Below, piece after piece: positions 19,281 through 28,546 of a DNA stretch of 64,000 bases. Numbering within the stretch: position 1 is the stretch's first letter; every line of letters begins with the position of its first letter. The notes beneath the pieces are model-generated. The model was given only the letters and a program-made list of their open reading frames with translations. It searched no databases and was not told where the DNA came from. A program made the position numbers and the translations under genes. This stretch comes from Blastococcus sp. LR1. GTDB lineage: Bacteria; Actinomycetota; Actinomycetes; Mycobacteriales; Geodermatophilaceae. The stretch is taken from positions 186,001 through 250,000 of the forward strand of contig NZ_JAIUJY010000001.1 of the NCBI RefSeq assembly GCF_020166105.1, written 5' to 3'.

Positions 19281-21623
19281 ATGAGCAGAGCGTCCCTCGC
19301 CGTCGGCTGCGCCGCGTTCGTCGCCCTGAGCCTGGTCGCGCCGGGCAGCGCCTCGGGCACCGGCGACCGGCGCCCCCCGGACCCCGCCGCGGGCTCGCTG
19401 CCCGCCGTCCCGAGCGGCGCCCGGCCGGGCCCCGACGTGCTCTACGCGCCGCGCCCGGCCGCTCCGCAGCTGGAGAACCGCGATCCCCGGTTCCGCGCGC
19501 AGCCGATCCTGGTCTCCGGGCACGAGGCCTACGTCGGAGGCGAGTACCTGTACCAGGACCACCTCTTCGACGACTACGGCTCCGAGACGAACGGCCAGGG
19601 CGGCTCGTCGCTGTCCGAGCGGGCCGGTGACATCACGTACCCGACCGACGCGGCGCGGTACGGGGGCAACGCGGCCGACCTCGTGGAGTTCCGGATCGCC
19701 CCGGAGCGCGACCGGGTGTCTTACCGCTTCACCCTGAACACGCTGCTGCAGAAGGACTCGACGATCCTCGCCGTCGCCTTCGACACCGACCGGAACGCCG
19801 CAACCGGCACCGCCACGCTGCCGCGCGACCCCGGGGCGCCGTTCCCCGGCACCGACGAGGTGCTCACCGTCTGGGGCACCGGCGCCGAGCACACCTCCTT
19901 CGCCCCGGGCGGCGCGGCGCGGCGGACGACGAAGGTCGAGGTCCGCACCGACCTGCAGGCCAACCAGCTCACCGTCACCGTGCCGCGCGCCGTCAGCAAT
20001 CCCGTGCGGACGTGGCGCACCACGCTGGCGACCGGTCTCTTCGACCGGGCGACCGGCGGCTGGCTGCGCCCGCAGCCCGTGGCCGATGCCGACAGCCCTG
20101 GTGGCGCCGGGGTGCTGGACCCCGCCCCGAACGGCATCTACAACCTCGGTTTCCGGTTCGACGAGCCGGTGACCGGGGCGAACACGCCGCCGGACACCGC
20201 GCAGGCTCCGGTGCTGAGGGACGACGCCCCGACCCGGTACGCCCGGGACATCGACTTCGCCGCGCTGGCCGCCAAGAAGAACCGCACCACGGTGCCCGCG
20301 CACGGCACGACGATCCGGATCTTCCCCAGCCGGCTGCAGCTCGGCGAGGGACGCGACCTGGACGCGACCTTCCCCCAGTACCGCGGGCAGCTGCAGCCCT
20401 ACAGCCTCTACGTGCCCAGCGGCTACCGTCCCGGCACCCGCACCGGCTTCACCCTCGCCCTGCACTCGCTGGGGCAGCAGCACTGGCAGTACAACGGCTC
20501 GACCGGCATCCAGCAGATCGGCGAGGCACGCGGGAACATCGTGGCCACCTCGCTCTCCCGCGGTCCGGACGGCTGGTACCAGCACGAGGCCGAGTACGAC
20601 GTCTTCGAGATGTGGAACGACGTCGCCCGGCGCTTCTCGCTCGACCCGGACCGGACGGCGATCAGCGGCTACTCGATGGGCGGCTACGCGACCTACCGCC
20701 TCGGCACCCTGTACCCCGACCTCTTCGGCCGGGCCTTCTCCACGGTCGGCCCGCCCGGGGACGGCATCTGGCTGCCGCCGGCCCCGCCCACCGGTGGCAT
20801 CGAGACGCTGTCCAACCTGTGGCTGGAGAACGCCCGCAACGTGCCCTACCTGAACGTCGCCGCCGGCGCCGACCAGCTGGTGCCGATCGTCGGCCCGCGG
20901 GCGCAGAACCTGGGCGCGCCCGAGGTGGGCGTCCGGGGCTTCGAGCAGCTCGGTTACCGCTACCGCTTCGTCCTCGTTCCGGCGGCCGAGCACTTCACGC
21001 TCGCCCTGCGGAGCTACGACGTCCCGATCGCGACACAGTTCCTCGGGGAGTCACGGGTCGACCGGAACCCGCACCACGTGTCCTTCGCCTACGTGCCGGC
21101 CGCCGACGACCGCGCGCTCGGCCTGGTGCACGACCACGCGTACTGGATGTCCGGAGTGCGGCCGGCCTCCACGGCGCCCGGCGCCGGATCCGAGCCGGGC
21201 GACCCTGCCAAGGCACTCGTCGACGCCTTCAGCCACGGCTTCGGCCGCGGGGACGCACCCAGCTCCCCCGGCGTCGGCGCCGGCGTCGTCGGTGGGGTGC
21301 TGCCCTACACCGAGGTGAACCGCTCGTGGGGCGCCGAGCCCCGCATCCCGGTGGCCAACCGGCTGGACCTGCGGCTGACCAACACCGGCTCCGCCTCCGT
21401 GGACCTCGCACGGGCCCGGCTCGACCCGAAGAAGGAGCTGACCGTGGCCACGCAGGCCGACCGCGCGGGCGCCGTCCGTCTGGTCGGGCACTTCCCCGGC
21501 GGCACCCGGGTGCTGCAGGACGGCCGCCCGGTCCGGGTGACGATCGACAAGGCCGGCCTGACCCTGCCGGTGGCCGCCGGCGAGCACACGTACACGGTCC
21601 AGCGGGGGAAGCCGGGCAGGTGA
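19281..21623 (+). CDS. Secreted alpha/beta hydrolase with N-terminal beta module
   Basis: A 780-residue exported protein. Residues 1-26 form a signal peptide ending in an Ala/Ser-rich stretch. Residues about 60-290 contain YVGGEYLYQDHLFDDYG and repeated beta-strand text, resembling DOMON-like or glucodextranase-type binding modules. Residues about 360-620 form an alpha/beta hydrolase of the depolymerase/esterase type with nucleophile motif GYSMGG and a following Asp and His (AGADQLVP, AAEHFT). A C-terminal beta domain follows. The substrate may be a polyester or polysaccharide ester; this is inference. An in-frame GTG at 19272 would add three residues; ATG at 19281 is preferred. It is divergent from the ABC exporter genes. 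Confidence 0.8.
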   Translation: MSRASLAVGCAAFVALSLVAPGSASGTGDRRPPDPAAGSLPAVPSGARPGPDVLYAPRPAAPQLENRDPRFRAQPILVSGHEAYVGGEYLYQDHLFDDYGSETNGQGGSSLSERAGDITYPTDAARYGGNAADLVEFRIAPERDRVSYRFTLNTLLQKDSTILAVAFDTDRNAATGTATLPRDPGAPFPGTDEVLTVWGTGAEHTSFAPGGAARRTTKVEVRTDLQANQLTVTVPRAVSNPVRTWRTTLATGLFDRATGGWLRPQPVADADSPGGAGVLDPAPNGIYNLGFRFDEPVTGANTPPDTAQAPVLRDDAPTRYARDIDFAALAAKKNRTTVPAHGTTIRIFPSRLQLGEGRDLDATFPQYRGQLQPYSLYVPSGYRPGTRTGFTLALHSLGQQHWQYNGSTGIQQIGEARGNIVATSLSRGPDGWYQHEAEYDVFEMWNDVARRFSLDPDRTAISGYSMGGYATYRLGTLYPDLFGRAFSTVGPPGDGIWLPPAPPTGGIETLSNLWLENARNVPYLNVAAGADQLVPIVGPRAQNLGAPEVGVRGFEQLGYRYRFVLVPAAEHFTLALRSYDVPIATQFLGESRVDRNPHHVSFAYVPAADDRALGLVHDHAYWMSGVRPASTAPGAGSEPGDPAKALVDAFSHGFGRGDAPSSPGVGAGVVGGVLPYTEVNRSWGAEPRIPVANRLDLRLTNTGSASVDLARARLDPKKELTVATQADRAGAVRLVGHFPGGTRVLQDGRPVRVTIDKAGLTLPVAAGEHTYTVQRGKPGR

Positions 21624-21672
21624 GGACGTCGTCGGCTGTCGCGCGGCCCGGCTCCTGGGTAGCTTCGCGCAG

Positions 21673-22284
21673 GTGAGCCTCTCCCCGCAGTCCCTGCCCG
21701 AGCGCGAGCGCGCTGCGCTCGCCGACCTGCTGGAGACGGTCGGTCCGGACGCCCCCACCTGCTGCGAGGGATGGACCACCGCCCATCTGGCCGCGCACCT
21801 CGCCGTGCGCGACCGGCGCCCGGACGCCCTGCCCGGCTACGGGCTGGAGCTGCTGCCCGGGGGTGAGCGGCTCGCCTGGTGGTCGCACCGGCTCGAGGAC
21901 CGGCTGCGCAGCTCGACCCCGTACGCCGAGGTGGTCCATCAGGTGCGCACCGGTCCGCCGTCGTGGTCCCCGATGACCCTGCCGGCCGCGGCGAAGGCCC
22001 TGAACGTGGCGGAGTTCGCCATCCACCACGAGGACGTCCGCCGCGCCCAGCCGGACTGGGAGCCGCGACAGCTCCCGCGGGAGGAGCAGGACCAGCTGTG
22101 GTCGGGCCTGGCCCTGCACGCCCGCCGCGCCGCCGGCCGCCGCGGCCTCGTGCTGCGCCGCAGCGACGCCCCCGGGGTCGAGAAGCGCATCGGGGCCGGG
22201 AGCCGCACGGTGACCGGTGAGCCGCTGGAGCTGATGCTGTGGGCGTCCGGCCGCCGGGACGTCGCCCGGGTCCAGGTCGCCTGA
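21673..22284 (+). CDS. TIGR03085-type DinB-fold metal-binding protein
   Basis: A 203-residue protein of the actinobacterial family related to mycothiol-dependent maleylpyruvate isomerase. The N-terminal helical bundle begins ERAALADLLETVG and carries the CCEGWTTAHLAAHLAVRD segment, with a likely metal-binding His. A second His pair occurs in FAIHHEDVRRAQ. Members are thought to use mycothiol or bind divalent metal, but the reaction of this subgroup is not known. It starts with GTG after a 49-base gap from the secreted hydrolase gene on the same strand. Confidence 0.82.
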   Translation: MSLSPQSLPERERAALADLLETVGPDAPTCCEGWTTAHLAAHLAVRDRRPDALPGYGLELLPGGERLAWWSHRLEDRLRSSTPYAEVVHQVRTGPPSWSPMTLPAAAKALNVAEFAIHHEDVRRAQPDWEPRQLPREEQDQLWSGLALHARRAAGRRGLVLRRSDAPGVEKRIGAGSRTVTGEPLELMLWASGRRDVARVQVA

Positions 22285-22349
22285 CCCGCCCGGGGGCCGA
22301 GTTCCCGAACCTGCTCGTCGTCGGTCCCGCGCGGCGCTACGGTGCGCCC

Positions 22350-22847
22350 ATGTCGCTCACCGAGCCCGGGCCCGTCGTCACGGCGGCACATCCGGCCGAG
22401 GTCGCTCCGGCCGCCCTGCCGGTGTCCGCAGCCGTGCCGCGGCACGCCACCGCCCCGCAGCAGTGGGCGCCCCCGGCTCCGCGTCCCTCCGGCACGACGG
22501 TCCAGAGGTCGCTGGCGGTGGCGTTCGCCCTCGCCTGGCTCGCGTGCCCACTCGTGGAGCCCATGCCGAGCGACGACGTGCACTACCCGATGTGGCAGCT
22601 GCCGATCGAACTCGCCTCGTTCGCCTCCGCCGTCCTCGCGGTCGTCCTGCTGTGGCGCGGTTCCCGCCTGGCCGCCCCCTTCGGCCTGGTCGCGGGCTGC
22701 CTCATGGCGGTCATGACGATGGTCTGCCCGCTGGCCGGGCACACGCCCGTCGGCTGGTGGACCTGGGTGCAGACCGGCCTGTCGCTGTTCGTGATGACCG
22801 CGAGCACCGCGCTGCACCGGCGTACGCCGGGAACCGCCCGGCCCTGA
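22350..22847 (+). CDS. Hypothetical small membrane protein
   Basis: A 165-residue protein with a proline- and alanine-rich first 50 residues, then about four hydrophobic segments (near 55-70, 85-103, 108-125 and 135-150). I recognise no family. The ATG at 22350 is chosen because the upstream in-frame region overlaps the preceding gene. It ends only three bases from the convergent hisF stop, leaving no space for a terminator between them. Confidence 0.6.
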   Translation: MSLTEPGPVVTAAHPAEVAPAALPVSAAVPRHATAPQQWAPPAPRPSGTTVQRSLAVAFALAWLACPLVEPMPSDDVHYPMWQLPIELASFASAVLAVVLLWRGSRLAAPFGLVAGCLMAVMTMVCPLAGHTPVGWWTWVQTGLSLFVMTASTALHRRTPGTARP

Positions 22848-22850
22848 CGG

Positions 22851-23645
22851 TCAGTCCAGCGGGGTGTCGGCCTCGTGGCGGACCGGGACACCGGCCGCCG
22901 CGAGGCCGGCCTTCACGTCACCGACCCGCAGCTGGCCGAAGTGGAAGACGCTGGCGGCCAGCACGGCGTCGGCGCCTGCCTCCACCGCGGGCGGGAAGTG
23001 CTCGACCGCGCCCGCTCCCCCGCTGGCGATCAGTGGCACGGCGACCTCGCGGCGGACCTGCCGGATGAGATCGGTGTCGAAGCCCGCGCGGGTGCCGTCG
23101 GCGTCCATCGAGTTGAGCAGGATCTCGCCGACGCCGAGCTCCGCGGCCTGCACGCACCACTCGACGGCGTCGCGGCCGGTGCCCCGGCGTCCGCCGTGCG
23201 TGGTGATCTCGAAGCCGGAGTCGGTGGTCGCGCCGTCGCGGGTGCGCCGGGCGTCGAGCGAGAGCACCAGCACCTGGTTGCCGAAGCGGTGCGCGATCTC
23301 GGCGATCAGCTCCGGGCGGGCGACGGCGGCGGTGTTCACGGCGACCTTGTCCGCACCGGCCCGCAGCAGCTTGTCGACGTCGTCGACGCTGCGCACCCCA
23401 CCGCCGACGGTCAGCGGGATGAACACGCTCTCCGCGGTGCGGCGGACGACGTCGTAGGTGGTCTCGCGGTCGCCGGAGCTGGCGGTGATGTCGAGGAAGG
23501 TCAGCTCGTCGGCGCCCTCGGCGTCGTAGACGCGCGCCATCTCCACCGGGTCGCCGGCGTCGCGCAGGTCGACGAAGTTGACGCCCTTCACCACCCGCCC
23601 CTTGTCGACGTCGAGGCACGGGATGACGCGCACGGAGAGGCTCAC
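22851..23645 (-). CDS. hisF: Imidazole glycerol phosphate synthase, cyclase subunit
   Basis: HisF closes the imidazole ring using ammonia channelled from HisH, giving imidazole glycerol phosphate and AICAR. The 264-residue TIM barrel shows [14 protein letters not shown] with the first catalytic Asp, LTVGGGVRS for phosphate, LSLDARR with the second catalytic Asp and [10 protein letters not shown]. The C-terminus is complete. The GTG start overlaps the rid stop by four bases. Its glutaminase partner hisH is 11 kb away at 34.8 kb, separated by accessory genes. Confidence 0.96.
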   Translation of the reverse strand: MSLSVRVIPCLDVDKGRVVKGVNFVDLRDAGDPVEMARVYDAEGADELTFLDITASSGDRETTYDVVRRTAESVFIPLTVGGGVRSVDDVDKLLRAGADKVAVNTAAVARPELIAEIAHRFGNQVLVLSLDARRTRDGATTDSGFEITTHGGRRGTGRDAVEWCVQAAELGVGEILLNSMDADGTRAGFDTDLIRQVRREVAVPLIASGGAGAVEHFPPAVEAGADAVLAASVFHFGQLRVGDVKAGLAAAGVPVRHEADTPLD

Positions 23646-24034
23646 GCGGCGCCCTCGCGGACGGCGTCGGCCTCGATCTCGACCAGCAGCTCCGGGTCGA
23701 TCAGCCCGGCCACCTGGACCATCGTGCTCGCGGGCCGGACGTCGCCGAAGAACTCGCCGTGCACCCGGCCCACCTCTTCCCAGCGCGCGATGTCGGTGAC
23801 GTACATCCGGGTGCGGACGACGTCGTGCAGGGTGAAGCCGGCCCGCTCGAGCGACTGCTCGATGGTCTCCAGGACCTGCCGGGTCTGCGCGGCGGCGTCC
23901 CCGGGGTGGGCGACCTCGCCGTCGACGGTCGAGGTCGTGCCGCTCACCCAGGCGGTGTCGCCGCGGACGACGACCCGGCTGTAGCCGACGAGCCCCTCCC
24001 AGGGCGCGCCGCTGCCCAGCCGGATCACCGTCAC
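23642..24034 (-). CDS. RidA-family protein lacking the catalytic arginine
   Basis: A 130-residue protein with the Rid fold: an N-terminal beta sheet with [12 protein letters not shown], a central helix [16 protein letters not shown], and RTRMYVTD. In the archetypal enamine deaminase RidA, the substrate-binding Arg lies in a PARS(C/T)VEV segment; here the same segment reads PASTMVQV, with Ser103 in that place. Subfamilies without this Arg have not shown enamine deaminase activity. The gene overlaps priA upstream and hisF downstream by four bases each, so it is a fixed part of this small his operon. The role is unknown; an interaction with histidine-pathway intermediates is speculation. Confidence 0.85.
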   Translation of the reverse strand: MTVIRLGSGAPWEGLVGYSRVVVRGDTAWVSGTTSTVDGEVAHPGDAAAQTRQVLETIEQSLERAGFTLHDVVRTRMYVTDIARWEEVGRVHGEFFGDVRPASTMVQVAGLIDPELLVEIEADAVREGAA

Positions 24035-24762
24035 GCGAGTTCCTCGGTCACCCGCAGCGCCTCGGGCAGGGTGAAGGCCCCCGCGTACAGCGCCTTGCCG
24101 ACGATCGAGCCCTCGACGCCGATCGCGGTCAGTCCGGCCAGCGCCCGGATGTCCTCGAGCGAGCTGACCCCGCCCGAGGCGATGACCGGCCGCGGGGTGG
24201 CGGCGCAGACCTCGCGCAGCAGCTCGAGGTTCGGGCCCTTGAGCGTGCCGTCCTTGGTGATGTCGGTGACGACGTAGCGCGAGCAGCCCTCGGCGTCCAG
24301 GCGCGCGAGGGTCTCGTAGAGCTCGCCGCCCTCCTGGGTCCAGCCGCGGGCCGCCAGGCGGGTGCCGCGCACGTCGAGGCCGACGGCGATCCGATCGCCG
24401 TGCTCGGCGATCGCCCGGGCGCACCACTCGGGCGACTCCAGGGCGGCGGTGCCGAGGTTCACCCGGCGGCAGCCGGTGGCCAGCGCGGCCTCCAGCGAGG
24501 CGTCGTCACGGATGCCGCCGGAGAGCTCCACGTCGACGTCCAGCTCGCCGACGACCCGGGCCAGCAGCTCCCGGTTGGTGCCGCGGCCGAAGGCGGCGTC
24601 GAGGTCGACCAGGTGCACCCACTCGGCGCCGTCCCGCTGCCACTGCAGCGCGGCCTCGAGGGGGTCGCCGTAGGAGGTCTCGCTCCCGGCCTCCCCCTGC
24701 ACGAGACGGACGGCCTGGCCGTCGGCGACGTCGACGGCGGGGAGCAGCTGCAGCTTCGGCAC
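24031..24762 (-). CDS. priA: Bifunctional HisA/TrpF isomerase (PriA)
   Basis: The 243-residue TIM barrel catalyses the ProFAR isomerase step of histidine synthesis and, in most Actinobacteria, also the phosphoribosylanthranilate isomerase step of tryptophan synthesis. It shows [15 protein letters not shown] with the first catalytic Asp, [35 protein letters not shown] with the second catalytic Asp, and [11 protein letters not shown]. No trpF is present near the trp genes, which supports the dual role, but TrpF activity itself is inferred from the family. The GTG start at 24762 gives the usual [13 protein letters not shown]-terminus. Confidence 0.93.
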   Translation of the reverse strand: MPKLQLLPAVDVADGQAVRLVQGEAGSETSYGDPLEAALQWQRDGAEWVHLVDLDAAFGRGTNRELLARVVGELDVDVELSGGIRDDASLEAALATGCRRVNLGTAALESPEWCARAIAEHGDRIAVGLDVRGTRLAARGWTQEGGELYETLARLDAEGCSRYVVTDITKDGTLKGPNLELLREVCAATPRPVIASGGVSSLEDIRALAGLTAIGVEGSIVGKALYAGAFTLPEALRVTEELA

Positions 24763-24792
24763 GGCGACCAGCCTAGGGAGCACCATGACGAC

Positions 24793-25608
24793 GTGTTGCG
24801 GCGGCTGCTCCGGACGGCGTTCGTGGCCGCCCTCGTGTGTGCTGTCCTCGTGGGCCTGCTGTGGGCGTTCCAGCGCCGGTTGATCTACCTCCCCGCCGAC
24901 GGTCCGGTGCCCGCCGCCGCCGACGTCCTCCCCGGCGGCCGCGACGTCGAGCTGACCACGGCCGACGGGCTGAGGCTGGGCGCGTGGTTCGTCCCGGGGC
25001 CGGCACCGGACGCCCCCGCGGTCCTCGTCGCCGCGGGCAACGGCGGCAACCGGGAGCACCGGATCCCGCTGGCCCGCGCCCTGGCCGCCGAGGGTCTGGC
25101 CGTGCTGCTCTTCGACTACCGCGGCTACGGCGGGAACGCCGGCAGCCCCAGCGCGGACGGGCTCGCGCTGGACGTCCGCGCCGCACGGGAGTGGCTGGTC
25201 ACCGAGGCCGGCGTGCCGCAGGACCGGCTGGTCTACCTCGGCGAGAGCCTCGGCTGCGCGGTCGTCACCGAGCTCGCGCTGCAGCACCCGCCCGCCGGGC
25301 TGGTGCTGCGCTCCCCTTTCACGGACCTCGCGGCGGTGGGCGGCGAGCACTACCCGTTCCTGCCGGTCCGGCTGCTCCTGCGCGACCGCTATCCGGTCGC
25401 CGAGCAGGTGGCCCGGCTGGACGTGCCGACGACGGTGGTGCTGGGCACCGCCGACACCCTTGTGCCGCCGGCGCAGAGCCGGCGCGTCTCCGAGGCCGCA
25501 GGGCGGCTGCACGCGCTCGTGGAGGTGCCCGGCGCGGGCCACAACGACCTCGTGCTCCTGGACGGCGCCGAGCTCGTGCGGGCCGTCACCGACCTCGCTC
25601 CCCGCTGA
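24793..25608 (+). CDS. Membrane-anchored alpha/beta hydrolase
   Basis: A 271-residue protein with one N-terminal membrane anchor (about residues 6-27) and an alpha/beta hydrolase domain of the Bem46 type. The nucleophile motif is GESLGCA, after [16 protein letters not shown]; the acid lies in [10 protein letters not shown] and the His in [11 protein letters not shown]. The catalytic domain should lie outside the membrane or against it. The GTG start at 24793 faces away from priA with only 30 bases between the two start codons. The substrate is unknown; esterase or thioesterase activity is typical. Confidence 0.83.
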   Translation: MLRRLLRTAFVAALVCAVLVGLLWAFQRRLIYLPADGPVPAAADVLPGGRDVELTTADGLRLGAWFVPGPAPDAPAVLVAAGNGGNREHRIPLARALAAEGLAVLLFDYRGYGGNAGSPSADGLALDVRAAREWLVTEAGVPQDRLVYLGESLGCAVVTELALQHPPAGLVLRSPFTDLAAVGGEHYPFLPVRLLLRDRYPVAEQVARLDVPTTVVLGTADTLVPPAQSRRVSEAAGRLHALVEVPGAGHNDLVLLDGAELVRAVTDLAPR

Positions 25609-25726
25609 CCCACGGTCCGGTCCGCGGGAGCACGAGGGCCTGCGGGGGTACTAGGACTCTGCCCCGGAGCGCGGGTGCCGCCTACGGTCGAGCCGCTTCG
25701 AGGCACACGGCGCAACGGGGGTTCGC

Positions 25727-28465
25727 GTGGAGTTCCATCGGTTCCGTCCGCGCGCCGTCCTCGGATCGCTCTCCGCCGTGGCGACCGCCGCGGCGCTCGC
25801 CGTCGCGCTGCCGGCCGGCACGGCGTCGGCCGCGCCGGTCGTGACCACCTGCTACACCGCCGCCCCGGCAGCCGGCTCGACCGCGCCGTCCTTCACCGAC
25901 CGCACCGCCCAGCTCCCGCCCGAGGTGCTGCGCGGGCGCTACGGCCACGCGGCCGGGTGGGGTGACGCCAACGGCGACGGTCTGCTCGACCTCTTCCTGG
26001 GCACCTACGCCGCCTATCCGCCGCTCATGCAGAACCCTGCGTGGACCGACCCGCGGAACGACTACCAGCCCGACCGGCTGCTGATCAACACCGGCAACGG
26101 CTTCCGGGTCGACACCACGTTCCCGAGCCTGGTCGGGTGGACGTCGGGGGTCGTGTTCACCGACCTCGACCGCGACGGCGACGACGACCTCGTGGTCTCC
26201 CGGTTCGCCGAGGCGAAGTTCGACCGGGCCACCGCCGGCAACACCGTGCTGCTGCGCAACGACGGCGGGAAGTTCGTCCGGACGGCCGCGCTGCCCGCCG
26301 GCCCCGGCGGCCGCCTCGGCGGGCGCAGCGTCGGCGTCCTGGACTACGACGCCGACGGCCACCTGGACCTCTACTTCGTGCAGGACCGGTACTCCGGCGC
26401 CTCCAGCCGGCTGCTGCGCAACCCCGGTTCGCTCGGGGCGACCTGGACCGACGTGACCGCCGCTGCCGGCCTTCCGCTCGACGTCGAGGGGTTCTCCGCC
26501 ACCACCACCGACCTCACCGGCGACGGCCTGGCCGACCTCTTCGTCGCGGGCAGCGACCGGCTGTTCGTCCGCCGGGCCGGTGGCGGTTTCGTCGAGGCGA
26601 GCCGCAACGTCCCGGCCGGTCCCCCTCCGGTCGACAAGGGCCCGGGCGCGCTGGTCAACGACTTCTACACCGGCTCCTCCAGCGCCGACCTGAACGGCGA
26701 CGGCCGCCTGGACCTGCTGCTCGGCGCCCACTACATCAGCGTCGAGCACTCCGGCAACGAGGTGCCGCCGGTGCGGCTGCTGCTCAACCGGGGCCCGGAC
26801 TCGGCAGGCCTGCCGCGGTTCACCGACGAGACGGCGGCAGCCGGCCTGCCGCTGAGGATCGACTCGAAGTCGGCGCCGGTGCACGCGCAGGACATGGACA
26901 ACGACGGCGTCGTCGACATCCTCGCCGGCGTCTCCAGCGGCACGTCGCTGGGCGCGGCCGTTCCGGCGGTGTTCCGCGGAACCGGCGCCACCACCGCCGA
27001 CGGCGTTCCGCAGTTCACCCGGCCCCCCGCGATCGCCGCGGTGAAGGGCCCGACGACGCCGAACGCCTCGATGGCGTGGGTGGCCACCCCCTGGGCCGAC
27101 TACGACCGCGACGGCCGGCTCGACGTCGTCGGCGACTACTTCTTCACCGGCACCGGGGTCCGGCTGTTCAGCGGGGCCTCGGCGAGCCGGAGCTGGCTCT
27201 CCGTCGGCCTGGACAGCCGCAGCTTCACCGGGCCGGGTGCCGTGGTCGAGGTCTACGCCGCCGGCGGCCTGGGCGATCCCGGGCGACTCCTCGGCCGGCG
27301 CACCGTCCTGGCCACCGACGGGTACACCTCCGCCGTTCCGGTCGAGGCGCGGTTCGGGTTGGGTTCGGCCGGCCCGGCGACGGTCGACGTCCGGGTGCTG
27401 CCGCCGGCGGGCTCCCCCACCGGCGCGACCGACCTGACCGGTGTCGCGGTGAACCAGAGCCTGGTCGTGGGCGGGCCCTGCGCGCAGCCGGTCGCCAGCG
27501 GCATCGCCGCTCGCTACGCCGCCGAGCCGGCGCTCCGCACCCGCCTCGGCGCTCCGGTCGGCGCCGAGCAGACCGACGGGCTGGTCGCCTGGCAGCAGTA
27601 CGCGAACGGCCGCCTGTACTCGTCGCCGTCGACCGGCGTGCGCCTCATGGCCGGGCCCGTCCTGACCAAGTACCTGGCGCTCGGTGGCCACCGCGCGCTG
27701 GGTGCTCCCACGACCGACGAGCGGACCACGCCGGACGGGCTCGGGCGGTACAACGACCTCGGCTCGGCGTCGATCTACTGGACGCAGGCCACCGGAGCGT
27801 GGGTCGTACAGGGGTCGATCCGTCAGCACTGGGCCAACCGGGGCAGGGAGCGCAGCCCGGTCGGCTACCCGACCGCCGACGAGCGCAGCGGCCCGGACGG
27901 GGTCACGCGGTACTCCACGTTCGTCAACGGCGTGGTCACCTGGACGCCGACCGGCGGGGCGAAGATGGTGCAGGGCTCGATCGAGGACCGCTGGACGGCG
28001 CTGGGCGGACTCGGCTGGCCGCACGGCGTCCCCACGACCGACGAGCTGGGCACCCCCGACGGCCGTGGCCGGTACAACCACTTCGCCGGGAACGCCTCGA
28101 TCTACTGGTCGTCGGCCACCAAGGCGCACGCCGTCACCGGCGCGGCCCGGTCGCTGTGGGCCTCGACCGGCTGGGAGCGCGGTCCGCTGGGCTATCCCAC
28201 GGCCAGTGAGCGGACGACGGCGTCCGGCGCCCGGTACACGACCTTCCAGAACTACGGCGCGATCTACACCGGCGCCACGACCGGCACGCACTCCGTCTAC
28301 GGCTCCATCGGGCGGCGGTACACCGAGCTGGGCGGCCCCGGCTCGCGGCTGGGCCTGCCCACCCGCGACGAGTACGCGGTGACCGGCAGCCGGCGCACCG
28401 ACTTCCAGGGCGGATCGCTGACCTGGAACTCCCGGACCGGGGCGGTGAGCGTCACCTACCGGTGA
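25727..28465 (+). CDS. Secreted FG-GAP beta-propeller protein with ASPIC-like and LGFP repeats
   Basis: A 912-residue exported protein. Residues 1-35 are a signal peptide ending ASA-AP. Residues about 60-470 hold seven calcium-binding loops of the form DxDxDGxxD (DANGDGLLD, DLDRDGDDD, DYDADGHLD, DLTGDGLAD, DLNGDGRLD, DMDNDGVVD, DYDRDGRLD), spaced about 60 residues apart, as in a seven-bladed propeller. Residues about 500-570 resemble an ASPIC/UnbV domain. Residues about 590-912 hold six repeats of about 52 residues with the LG-x-PT-x-DE pattern, the LGFP repeat linked to cell-wall or envelope binding. No catalytic domain is seen, so it is probably an adhesin or surface scaffold. It starts with GTG. 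Confidence 0.87.
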   Translation: MEFHRFRPRAVLGSLSAVATAAALAVALPAGTASAAPVVTTCYTAAPAAGSTAPSFTDRTAQLPPEVLRGRYGHAAGWGDANGDGLLDLFLGTYAAYPPLMQNPAWTDPRNDYQPDRLLINTGNGFRVDTTFPSLVGWTSGVVFTDLDRDGDDDLVVSRFAEAKFDRATAGNTVLLRNDGGKFVRTAALPAGPGGRLGGRSVGVLDYDADGHLDLYFVQDRYSGASSRLLRNPGSLGATWTDVTAAAGLPLDVEGFSATTTDLTGDGLADLFVAGSDRLFVRRAGGGFVEASRNVPAGPPPVDKGPGALVNDFYTGSSSADLNGDGRLDLLLGAHYISVEHSGNEVPPVRLLLNRGPDSAGLPRFTDETAAAGLPLRIDSKSAPVHAQDMDNDGVVDILAGVSSGTSLGAAVPAVFRGTGATTADGVPQFTRPPAIAAVKGPTTPNASMAWVATPWADYDRDGRLDVVGDYFFTGTGVRLFSGASASRSWLSVGLDSRSFTGPGAVVEVYAAGGLGDPGRLLGRRTVLATDGYTSAVPVEARFGLGSAGPATVDVRVLPPAGSPTGATDLTGVAVNQSLVVGGPCAQPVASGIAARYAAEPALRTRLGAPVGAEQTDGLVAWQQYANGRLYSSPSTGVRLMAGPVLTKYLALGGHRALGAPTTDERTTPDGLGRYNDLGSASIYWTQATGAWVVQGSIRQHWANRGRERSPVGYPTADERSGPDGVTRYSTFVNGVVTWTPTGGAKMVQGSIEDRWTALGGLGWPHGVPTTDELGTPDGRGRYNHFAGNASIYWSSATKAHAVTGAARSLWASTGWERGPLGYPTASERTTASGARYTTFQNYGAIYTGATTGTHSVYGSIGRRYTELGGPGSRLGLPTRDEYAVTGSRRTDFQGGSLTWNSRTGAVSVTYR

Positions 28466-28546
28466 GGTGGGGGCGCAACCTGGTCGCGGTCGTCTCGTTG
28501 TCCTCGCGGGTGCGCGACGCGGCGGACCCAGAAGTTGGAGACGCTC

